Of a stretch of DNA of 64,000 bases, positions 15,536 through 27,200 are shown one piece after another. Location of the stretch: assembly GCA_020631405.1 (NCBI GenBank), contig JAHDHH010000002.1, positions 1 through 64,000 on the forward strand. The letters are read 5' to 3'. Each line of letters starts with the position of its first letter. Positions within the stretch are counted from its first letter, which is position 1. This DNA comes from Saprospiraceae bacterium. GTDB taxonomy: Bacteria; Bacteroidota; Bacteroidia; Chitinophagales; Saprospiraceae. The position numbers were made by a program, and so were the translations under genes. Under the pieces are notes generated by a model, which was not told the origin of the DNA, did not search any database, and saw only the letters and a program-made list of their open reading frames with translations.

Positions 15536-15697
15536 ATGTTTTCATTTTTAAAGGCAGACCCCAAGAAAAAGCTCCAAAAGCGCTACGAACAATTACTCAA
15601 AGAATCCTTCGAATTGTCAACAACTGATAGATCAGCTAGTGACAAAAAGAGAATGGAAGCTGAGGAGGTAGCTAAGCAATTAGATGAGATGACTTAA
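15536..15697 (+). CDS. Lacal_2735 family small protein
   Basis: A 53-codon gene on the plus strand. The sequence opens MFSFLKADPKKKLQKRYEQ and continues ESFELSTTDRSASDKKRME, the pattern of the short Lacal_2735/DUF6435 family of Bacteroidota: an N-terminal FxFLKxDPKKKL followed by a charged coiled-coil-like helix. The function is unknown. It is divergent from glyS and convergent with the FKBP gene. A weak GTTGC...GCAAC stem-loop follows its stop. Confidence 0.75.
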   Translation: MFSFLKADPKKKLQKRYEQLLKESFELSTTDRSASDKKRMEAEEVAKQLDEMT

Positions 15698-15744
15698 GCG
15701 TTGCTTTTATACAAGAAGAGCAACTGAAATCATAAAAAAGTAGT

Positions 15745-16209
15745 CTAATTGACGGTAATCAATTCAATGTTGAACAGTAATATTGCGTTGTTTCTGACAC
15801 CTGATGGAGGAGTATCACCATAGGCCAAGGGAGAGGGAATAAGCAAGGTGCCTTTACCTCCTTCTGAGAATTTGGGTATTCCAAGTTGCCAGCCTTCAAT
15901 AACTTGTGATAGTCCAAAAGTAGAAGGTTCGCCTCTATCATAACTACTATCAAACTTGATTCCATCAAGGTATAACCCTTCATAATGCACTGTCACTTGG
16001 TCAGTGATGAGAGGTGACTCTCCAGTACCTTGTTCTGTAATAATATAAAAGACGCCTTCTGGTGTCTGCTCTGCTGTCAGATTGTTGTCAAGAAGATATT
16101 GCTCTATTGTTTCGATGTCATCTTCTAGTTGCTTTTCTTCTTTATTACATGAGGTCACTAGCACGGTAGAAAGACATAACAGGTAGACGTACAGGGTTGA
16201 AAATTTCAT
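15745..16209 (-). CDS. FKBP-type peptidyl-prolyl isomerase, lipoprotein
   Basis: 154 residues. A lipoprotein signal ends in VTSC with the lipidated Cys21, then a short acidic helix, then a single FKBP domain (VTVHYEGLYLDGIKFDSS, VIEGWQLGIPKFSEGGKG, PLAYGDTPPSG). It should act as a prolyl isomerase or foldase on the periplasmic side of an envelope membrane. The single-domain length is normal for Bacteroidota FKBP lipoproteins. It is divergent from the methylmalonyl-CoA mutase operon. Confidence 0.92.
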   Translation of the reverse strand: MKFSTLYVYLLCLSTVLVTSCNKEEKQLEDDIETIEQYLLDNNLTAEQTPEGVFYIITEQGTGESPLITDQVTVHYEGLYLDGIKFDSSYDRGEPSTFGLSQVIEGWQLGIPKFSEGGKGTLLIPSPLAYGDTPPSGVRNNAILLFNIELITVN

Positions 16210-16326
16210 CTTTTGTTTTTAATTTCGACAAAAGTCATGATTTGCTTTGGTAAATTCTGAAAAAAGTGCTGAATTTATTCTTTTGAGTACGATTGCACTA
16301 TACTTTTAGCAAATAAAGAGATATCT

Positions 16327-17190
16327 ATGGAATTACCAGAATTATCAGAGCTATATCATCAGTTTGAAATTCCTGAATTTGAGGAATGGAAGAATAAGGT
16401 TGCTAGTGGATTGGAGCGAGAGCAGGCCAAACCTTTTGCAAGCAATTATATTCCATCTGCTCCTAGGCATCATAAGCAGCATAGTTTGGAAACAGGTGCC
16501 GTCTTAATGGTCGACGATGATGCCGCTGAAGTGAACAAAGTCCTCCTTTTCCTACTTAGTCAAGGTATTCAAGCAATAGAAATTTCGTTTAAGTCTGAGG
16601 TTAATTCATCACACTTAGCAGCATTATTGGAGGACGTCACCGTAGAGTATATCCACATTTTTTGGAATGTAGATAGTGCAGTTAAGGTGGTGATAGAAGA
16701 CTATTGGAAGACTAACCATCTTGAGGAGTCTAGGCATACATTTATACAATCTGCTATGTACATCCAAGGCACCTTGGACCATTTGCAGCAAGCAGTAGGA
16801 GTACTTAAGCCAGAGGAGAAAGTGTATATAGAATTAACTATTGGCACTGAATATATCAAAGAAGTTGCAAAACTTAGGGCAGTACACACTATGCTTGCGG
16901 AGATAGGAAGGCAAGAATATTGTTTGATTGCTAAGTTTATGCCCTCCTTAGCACTCGACAATGATACTAGGATGATAGCTAATACTATAATGGCTTTAGC
17001 AGCTATGGTCGGAGGATGCACTTATGCATTTCCTTATAATCAACCTACTGAGTCAGATGCAGTCAGGCTAGCTTCCAACATCATACAGATCTTGAAGTTT
17101 GAGTCAAAACTAGAGCTATTGAGTGATCCACTCGCTGGTAGTTACTTGGTTGAAGAATTGACACAGTCATATTTAATAACGCAGAATTAA
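16327..17190 (+). CDS. mutA: Methylmalonyl-CoA mutase small subunit, shortened
   Basis: 287 residues homologous to the non-catalytic small subunit, which forms a heterodimer with MutB. The N-terminal ELPELSELYHQFEIPEFEEWKNKV stretch is split here as ELPELSEL and EFEEWKNKV, and the C-terminal DPLAGSYLVEELTQ typical of the TIM-barrel end is kept. Usual small subunits have about 450-640 residues including a degenerate B12-type domain. Here that domain and part of the barrel are absent, with no frameshift visible and mutB following 9 nt later. It therefore seems a naturally compact subunit. Confidence 0.85.
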   Translation: MELPELSELYHQFEIPEFEEWKNKVASGLEREQAKPFASNYIPSAPRHHKQHSLETGAVLMVDDDAAEVNKVLLFLLSQGIQAIEISFKSEVNSSHLAALLEDVTVEYIHIFWNVDSAVKVVIEDYWKTNHLEESRHTFIQSAMYIQGTLDHLQQAVGVLKPEEKVYIELTIGTEYIKEVAKLRAVHTMLAEIGRQEYCLIAKFMPSLALDNDTRMIANTIMALAAMVGGCTYAFPYNQPTESDAVRLASNIIQILKFESKLELLSDPLAGSYLVEELTQSYLITQN

Positions 17191-17199
17191 AGTAGACTG

Positions 17200-19284
<2,085 letters not shown>

Positions 19285-19349
19285 ATAGATAAGGTTTCAA
19301 AGCAGAAAAGGTGTCATTCAGTAGTCAAATGTCTATATTGAGATTGGTT

Positions 19350-20105
19350 ATGCATATTTATAAATCTATAGTAGAGGGAAAGTCCAAGGGAACAAAGTCG
19401 TTGGCAGTATTAATTGACCCAGACAAGGTCAAACTGGCTAATGTCAATAAGATAGTTGCTAATGCTATTAGAGCCAATGTTGATTACTTTTTTGTTGGAG
19501 GTAGTCTGATATTGAACAACATGTTAGACCAGGTTGTCGATAGGATAAAGGCAATAAGCGAAATCCCAGTCATCCTCTTTCCAGGTAACTCTTTTCAAAT
19601 CAGTTATAATGCAGATGCTATTTTGTTTTTAAGCTTGATTTCTGGCCGAAATGCAGAATTGCTTATCGGCAAACATGTGGTCACTGCTCCATATCTTAAG
19701 CAATCAAACTTAGAAATACTCTCTACAGGATACATGCTAGTGGATGGAGGCACTCCGACGACGGTTTCCTATATGAGCAATACTACACCAATACCCAATA
19801 ACAAACCCGATATTGCTGTCTGTACAGCAATGGCAGGAGAGATGCTTGGACTATCGCAGCTCTATCTGGATGCAGGTAGTGGGGCTAAGCACACCATATC
19901 TGAAGACTTAATCGCAAAGGTATCATCATCTGTCAATGTGCCAATAATAGTCGGAGGTGGAATTAAGACACCTAAGCAAGCTAATAGCATCATAACTGCG
20001 GGAGCAGATATTATAGTCGTAGGCAATGCTTTTGAATCAGATCCAGACCTGATTATGGATATGTCTGTTGCAGTTCATCAAGAAAACAGAAATGTTATAT
20101 CCTAA
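19350..20105 (+). CDS. Geranylgeranylglyceryl/heptaprenylglyceryl phosphate synthase
   Basis: About 251 residues from ATG 19350; upstream GTG 19311 and ATG 19329 would add 13 or 7 residues of no clear homology. A TIM-barrel prenyltransferase that joins glycerol-1-phosphate to a polyprenyl diphosphate, making the ether lipid precursor best known from archaea. Motifs: LAVLIDPDKV, DYFFVGGSLI, VILFPGN, YLDAGSGAKH, VPIIVGGGI and IIVVGNAFE. Homologues occur in many Bacteroidota, but their lipid product there is poorly defined. It lies between mutB and rsgA on the same strand, 3 nt before rsgA. Confidence 0.9.
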   Translation: MHIYKSIVEGKSKGTKSLAVLIDPDKVKLANVNKIVANAIRANVDYFFVGGSLILNNMLDQVVDRIKAISEIPVILFPGNSFQISYNADAILFLSLISGRNAELLIGKHVVTAPYLKQSNLEILSTGYMLVDGGTPTTVSYMSNTTPIPNNKPDIAVCTAMAGEMLGLSQLYLDAGSGAKHTISEDLIAKVSSSVNVPIIVGGGIKTPKQANSIITAGADIIVVGNAFESDPDLIMDMSVAVHQENRNVIS

Positions 20106-20108
20106 TTA

Positions 20109-21056
20109 ATGAAGCAAGGAATCGTTGTAAGATCTACAGGCAGTTGGTACGAAGTAAGGTTGGAGTCGGGAGATGTCATTCCTTGTCGGATGGTGGGTAA
20201 ATTTAGACTTCAAGACAAACCAGTCACCAACCCTGTGGCAGTAGGAGACAAGGTAGAAGTAGAAATGGTGGACGGTGAAGATACTGCTATGATTAAGTCC
20301 ATTGGAGATAGAGACAACTATGTCATCAGGCAATCTCCTAGGAAGAAACACTACCTCCACATTCTTGCTGCCAATATCGATCAAGCCATGCTGGTAATCA
20401 CGATTGCCAGCCCAAAACTCAAGCAAGGATTCATAGATAGGTTCTTACTCATGACAGAGCCTTATGATATCCCAGTCCATATAGTATTCAATAAGTCAGA
20501 CCTCTATAATACAGAAGACTTCTTGACCTTCGAGTATTTAGAAGAGGTCTATCATAAGATTGGCTATCAAGTACACCTTGTATCCTCAGTCACCGGAGAA
20601 GGATTAGATAACATCCGTCATATCTTAAAAGACAACCTTACCCTCATCGCAGGACAATCAGGAGTGGGCAAGTCTACATTTATCAATAAGCTCCAACCCG
20701 AACTGGCACTTAGGGTAGGAGATATTTCGGATTATACAGGCAAGGGTCAACATACGACCACATTTGCAGAAATGTTTGAATTAAAGGGTGGAGGACAGAT
20801 TATAGACACTCCAGGTATCAAAACACTGAGTTTCAACCACTTTGAGACTATGGATATAGCACATAACTTTAAAGAAATATTTGCAGAAGCAACTAACTGC
20901 AAATTCGATGACTGCTACCACAGAGAAGAGCCAAAATGTGCCGTAAAAGCAGCCATAGAAGCAGGGGAAATTAGTGAATTACGCTATTTCAACTACCTAC
21001 AATTATTAGATGAAGTAGAAGGTCAGAACTATTGGGAGAGGAAGAAGGATTATTGA
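20109..21056 (+). CDS. rsgA: Small ribosomal subunit biogenesis GTPase RsgA
   Basis: A 315-residue circularly permuted GTPase that checks 30S subunit maturation. An N-terminal OB fold (about 1-80) precedes the permuted motifs in the order G4 NKSD, G1 GQSGVGKST (about 184), G3 DTPG. A C-terminal zinc finger CKFDDCYHREEPKC binds metal. The length is standard. It starts 3 nt after the GGGP synthase stop, so it is translated from the same mRNA. Confidence 0.96.
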   Translation: MKQGIVVRSTGSWYEVRLESGDVIPCRMVGKFRLQDKPVTNPVAVGDKVEVEMVDGEDTAMIKSIGDRDNYVIRQSPRKKHYLHILAANIDQAMLVITIASPKLKQGFIDRFLLMTEPYDIPVHIVFNKSDLYNTEDFLTFEYLEEVYHKIGYQVHLVSSVTGEGLDNIRHILKDNLTLIAGQSGVGKSTFINKLQPELALRVGDISDYTGKGQHTTTFAEMFELKGGGQIIDTPGIKTLSFNHFETMDIAHNFKEIFAEATNCKFDDCYHREEPKCAVKAAIEAGEISELRYFNYLQLLDEVEGQNYWERKKDY

Positions 21057-21117
21057 AAACATCTTATTGTTGTCACGCCTGTATTTTGTCAAGAAGTTTT
21101 GCAGAATTCAAAATTAC

Positions 21118-21151
21118 ATTAACTTAGATGCTCGTCCTTAGTTAAGTTAAT
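21118..21151. promoter_or_regulatory. Inverted repeat upstream of the giant secreted protein
   Basis: ATTAACTTA (21118-21126) and TAAGTTAAT (21143-21151) are perfect 9-bp inverted arms with a 16-nt spacer, in the 175-bp gap between rsgA and the giant gene. No T-run follows, so an operator or leader structure is more likely than a terminator. Confidence 0.4.
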
Positions 21152-21231
21152 CTGCATTTGCACTTGGATAAGGAAGGAAAGCGAAAGACACCCTATTTCT
21201 TGAAGGATTAGAAATCATCAAATTGAATAAG

Positions 21232-24200
21232 ATGACTAGGGAAGTGTTATGTTTTATCAAAGAGGTATTTGTATTACCTACTTTAGTTGCCAGCAGTGTT
21301 GTATTCATATTACTATGTACCTCAATCGTCGTCGTTGCGCAACCAAGTAATGACGATTGTATCAATGCAATAGAATTATTTAGCCCCTGTAATCCAGTCG
21401 TTGGAACAATAGAAGATGCTACTGATTCTGGGATTAATGATTGTCCGGGAAACTCTAACAATGATGTTTGGTACTATTTTATTGCCAATGCTGAATCGTA
21501 TGAAATTGAGGTTGATGGATTTGGCAATTTTATATTTGGATTTGATGCTGTAATTGGTGTATATACAGGAGACTGTAATAACCTATCTAATGTAGACTGT
21601 GAAGACGGTTCTTTTTTTGGTGGTGCCACGGAAGACCTTACGCTTACAGGTTTGACTATAGGACAGACGTATTATATACAAGTTTATGATTTTGATAATA
21701 GCGACCCAAGTAATGAAGGGTTTGATATTTGTATTGAAGAAATCGTAGGTGACTGTGGGCAGTCTAATGTACAAGCAACAATACTTTCTTGTACAAACTG
21801 CACGATTAATGATGGCTCAGCGCAAGGAAATCAGTTTGGGGATCCTAATTTGGAAGTCACAGCAAATGGATGTGGTCCCGTCACCATATTACTAGAATAT
21901 TCATTTGATTGGACACAAGGTAGCGGAAATAACTGGATTCATGGTATTTCTTATACAGCAGGCCCAGCATGGACAGGATTCGAGGACTTTACTCCACCGG
22001 GATGGATATTCATGCCAAATGGGGTTACTGGCTCTTGCAGTGGGGATTCATATGGACCAGGATATTACTACGATACTCCACAAAATGATGACTCCTCTTG
22101 TGGTGGCGATGTAGATGATTCCAACCCAGGAGATAATTGGGGAGTAGATTGTGGTCTCGACTCTAACGATGGAGATTGCCCTAATTTTCAATTTGAATTG
22201 ACCTATTGTACTAATAATTCTACACCTACCCAATTTACAGAAAGCGTCTCCTTCTCAGTGACAGAGGATGGCGCTTCAGGAGGATGGGATATTAATGGGT
22301 TTTGTAACCTTGAGAACTTTTTCAATGTTACTATCAACAGTGTCTGTGGTCCACAAGCAGATTTTGCTGACCCACCTGTAGATTTTTGTACAGCTCCTAA
22401 TTTTGACTTAATGAATTCTACTGGAGGATATGATATAGGAACTGAGTGGACTGGCAGCGTAGTTATAGGAGCAGGGGACCCCAATGCTAGCATGAGTTAC
22501 TGTGATAACATTGGAAATACAACCCTTTTCCATACTGTTGGAGAAAATGATTGTTATGATGGTCCTAGCGTACAATCATATGAAGTGTACGAGCCAGAGA
22601 TACAGAATGTTATGGTTAGTGCTACTGAAGGTTGTGGGGATACAGAAGTAATGCTCTCGGCGGATGTTGACATTGTTAATATCGCTGGTTTTCAAGATTG
22701 GTTTACAACAGTCTCAGAAGGAGGTAATACAGGGGCAGGTACCTTAGAGTTTGTAGATCAAGATGGAGCAACCTATGTGCCAGGGATGATCACACTGACT
22801 GCAGAAGCTTGTGAGGAAAAAATCTACACACTAACTCCTCAACTGAATACTGGATGTGCTGCATGCGATGTAGTAGGACCTCCTATCATGGTTACAGTCT
22901 ACCCATCTTTTACCCTAGACTTACTGCCTATGGCAGAATGTGGAACAGCATATGCCCATGTACTTGGTACTGACGGTACTATCTGTGATATGGTCGAAGT
23001 CAATTGTCCTAATCCAGGAGATATTGCATCAGCAGCTTATGACTTCATGGAAGCAGTTGGTACTGCATGTGTGTTAGATGTTAATGGGATGATAGAGTGT
23101 TCGTGTTATATTTGCAACGCGGATGCAGGCACAGTAGATCCAGTGCCACCCACCTGTCTAGATGATATTTTTACTGTAACTGTGAGTGGATATTTTGATG
23201 ATCCAGATTATGTTGAGTATGTATTAGTAGTTGATGATAGTGGGGTAATCATAGAGTTTGGTCCGCCTCCTTATGATTTCGCAGCATCAGTATGTGAGGA
23301 CTACTCATTCTACAGTTACAACTATGATAGCAACGACCCACTCGTTGTCTTACCAATGGCAGGAACAACAATAGTCAATGATATAGATTGCACAGTTGCC
23401 TGTTGTGATTTGACAGGACCAGTAGTTCAAACTTTCGGAGAGACGGGAAGTGTTATGCTTAATGTGCCTCCTGACGTTACTGTCGAATGTGATGTAATAC
23501 CTACAGAAGACGGATCAGGGGCATCTATCTCAGGAAATACCTGTCCCGTTGACCTGGTCTTTGATGGTGAAACTATAGATCCGGGTTCATGCCAGTACGA
23601 TTATACTGCTACATATCAGTGGACTGCAACCGACGAATGTGGCAATGTCATAGTAGAGGATTACACCATTACGGTTGAGGACACAACACCTCCGACCTTT
23701 GACAATCCACCTACACCTGTGCCGGATATCCTCTGTGGAGGTGTTCTGCCACCACAGGAGACATTAACAGGGTCTGACAACTGTGGGACTGTCATGATTA
23801 CGGAGTCTGCTTCGCCATTTACACCCGACGATTGTGCTGGATACTCAGTAACCTATACCTGGGATATTGAAGATGAATGTTCAAATAGTGATCAAACTAG
23901 TTTGACAATTACTATTCTTGGTGATCCTGACCCGCCTCTGCTTATCGTACCTAATGATATTGTAGTCTCATGTGAATTGATTCCTTCAGAGGATGGGAGT
24001 AGTGCTACGGCTACAGACAACTGTACTGAAGATGATGATATAGTGATCATATACCAAGGAGAAACCGATAATAGTGCCAGCGGGTGTCCATATGAAATCA
24101 TCAGGACTTGGAATGCAGTCGACCTTTGTGGAAACGATACTGGCCCAATCACTCAAACAATTAATGTTCAAGATACCGAACTACCAATAATAGAAAATGT

Positions 24201-27200
24201 TCCTCCTGATCTTACTCTTAACTGTATTTCAGAATTTGATATAACCATTCAAGATCTCAATTGGACTGACAACTGTGCTTTAGGTGGTGTGGCCATTGGA
24301 GTTCAAGACCCAGTTGATGTCACTGTTTTTAATTGTGCTGGAGGTACAATTACACGAACTTGGGAAGTGACTGATGACTGCGACAATACCACAACAGAAA
24401 TACAAACGATTACCATAGAACCTTATCCAGAAGTGATGTGGGTTAATCCTCCTGGACCGGTTGTGCTTTCTTGCTCAGATCCGATACCGTCTATAGATCC
24501 AAATGATTATCCACTTGGTTATGCAAGTTCAGGGACTGGATGTACTGAAACAGGAACAGTCAACCCCTCAATTATAGGCATGATAACAACATGTAATACC
24601 ACGATGACCCTTGAGTGGACATACACGGATATGGAAGGCTGTAGTACCATTACACATTCACAAGTATATACACTTATTGACGCAGATAGTCCAGAATTGC
24701 AAAATGAACCTGCTGATATTACCTATGATTGCTTTGCTGACCTGCCACCGATGACTAACCTAGATTGGATAGATACTTGTGATGGGACAAGTACGGCTAT
24801 AGGTGTAGAAAATGGCACTATCACTAATTGTGAAGGAGGAAATATTACCAGAACATGGGTAGCAATTGATGCTTGTGGCAACCAAGATTCCCATACACAG
24901 AATATTACAGTTTTACCTGTACCAGATATTACTTGGACGACCAGTTTACCTCCTGCTCAGATAAGTATAGAATGCATGATACCGTTAGTCATTCCAGATG
25001 CCATTGACCTAGACTATGCAAACAATGCTACTGTTATTGATTGCGAAGAGTCCGGTACAGTAAACGCAGTCGAGTCTGGGGCATTGACAACATGTGGCAG
25101 TCAACTTGTCCGAACGTGGACTACTCCAAATCCGGACTGCGGTCCACCATTAGTTTTCATACAGACATTAACGCTAGAAGATACATCTCCACCAGTATTT
25201 ATTAATACCCCGCCGCCAGCGTTAAACTTGACTTGTATCAATGATGTGCCAACTACCGTCGATCTTACCTGGGAAGATACTTGTGACGGAACAGGTACAG
25301 TACCTTATGTCGAGACAGGATCACTTGACCCTTGTACTGGAGGAAGTATTAGTAGAACATGGGAATACACAGATATCTGTGGAAATGGACCTGTACAATT
25401 CGTGCAAGTTATCTCCCTAGTACCACCTACTCCAATGGCATGTGACGACATAGATGCTTGTACTATAAATGATATGTTGATTGTTGACTGTAATGGCACA
25501 ATATGCCAACCTTGTCAGGGAGAAGTTACTGATTGTAGCGGCGAGACAGAATTGGTAGCATGCGATGATATAGATCCATGTACCATCAATGATGTCATAG
25601 AACTTGCCTGTGATGGTACGATCTGTACACCTTGCCAAGGAGAGGTCACAGATTGTGATACAGGGTTGACTTTTCAAGAGCCATGTTCTGATGATGACCC
25701 ATGTACCATCAATGACATGAGGACTATCGATTGCCAAAATCAAATTTGTATTCCTTGTACTGGTACACCAAACCCTACACCTGACCCTTCATTATCAGGT
25801 CCGAGTCTTGTCTGCGAAGGAGAACAAACTACGCTATCAGCCACAGGATGTGCTGGAGATGTGATTTGGTATGATGATCCATTAGGTACTAATATAATCA
25901 ACATTGGGCCTACATTTGATACTCCAGTGATTACTGGACCTGTTACCTTCTATGCGATATGTGACGTTGATGGATGTGAGTCTAACCTAGTTTCCATAGC
26001 CCTTGATATTATACAGCCACAGCTACCTACAGTTACAGGAGATGATGTCATTTGCAAGGATGAGTTGTCCATCCTTGATGCTGGACCAGGCTTTGTGAGC
26101 TATGATTGGGGTACAGGGACAGGGCAGACCTTGACAGTCACGATGTCTGGAACATATACTGTGACTGTGACAGATAGTAATGGTTGTGTAAGTACAGATG
26201 ACTTTACTGTACAGGTAATTGACCCACAAATACCAAACATTGGAGGGTCTTTGACTTATTGTATTGGCGGTAGTACAACACTCAGTTTGGGTACTGACTT
26301 TGTAGATTATATCTGGAATCCAAATGGAGAAACAACCAATTCAATAGATGTCAGTGTTTCTGGAACTTACTCAGTAACCACCACTGATAGCAATGGTTGT
26401 ACCGCTAGTTCGTCGGTGCAAATATCGGAATCTAGCACACTAGATCCACAGATTATTGGTAGCCTTGTCCTTTGTGAAAACGAGGCGTCTGTGCTTTCAG
26501 TAGGATCTTTTTCGACTTATACTTGGTCACCAGGAGGAGAGACAACAGCAAGTATTAATATCAATGCAAGTGGCACTTATTCGGTCTTGGTCACAGATTC
26601 TAATGGTTGTACTGGTACGAGTTCAGTCAACATTATAGATAATGACATATCTCCTGTAATGATAGTAGGAGACGATCTAATATGTGAGGGGACATCTACA
26701 ACACTAGATGCATTTGGAATAGACTATACAAATTATCAATGGTCAAACGGTAGTGTCAATTCTTCTGTATCAGTAATGGATGATATTGACTACACGGTAC
26801 AAGTGACAGATATCAATGGTTGTACTTCCTCCAGTACAATATCAATTGATTATTACCCAACAACTGCATTAGTTATAGAGGGGGACTTAATTATATGTCC
26901 AGGACAGTCAACAACACTGTCCTCCCAGTCGGTCTATGACCAGTATAGTTGGTCACCAGGAGGAGAAACTACATCCTCTATACTAGTAGGAAGCGCAGGC
27001 ACTTATGTCTTAGAAGTCACTGATAATAATGGTTGTACTCTTTCCAGTTCGGTCAACGTGACATCTCAATCAGACTTACAAGTCTTTATTCAAGGCAGTT
27101 TGTCTTATTGTGTCGGCTCAAGCACAGAATTAGACGCCGGTAATTGGACATCTTACCAATGGAGTCCAAATGGAGAAATAAGTCAAGTAATTACAGCGAA

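Noticed and set aside
16282-16312. A promoter for mutA (TTTTG ... TATACTTTTA)
   Set aside because: The box has a mismatch to TAnnTTTG and the spacing to the upstream TTTG is about 15 nt, too short for a confident call.
25417-25743. A 108-codon minus-strand ORF within the giant gene
   Set aside because: It lies opposite repeated cysteine-rich coding sequence and its composition follows from that repeat. No start context or domain; a shadow.
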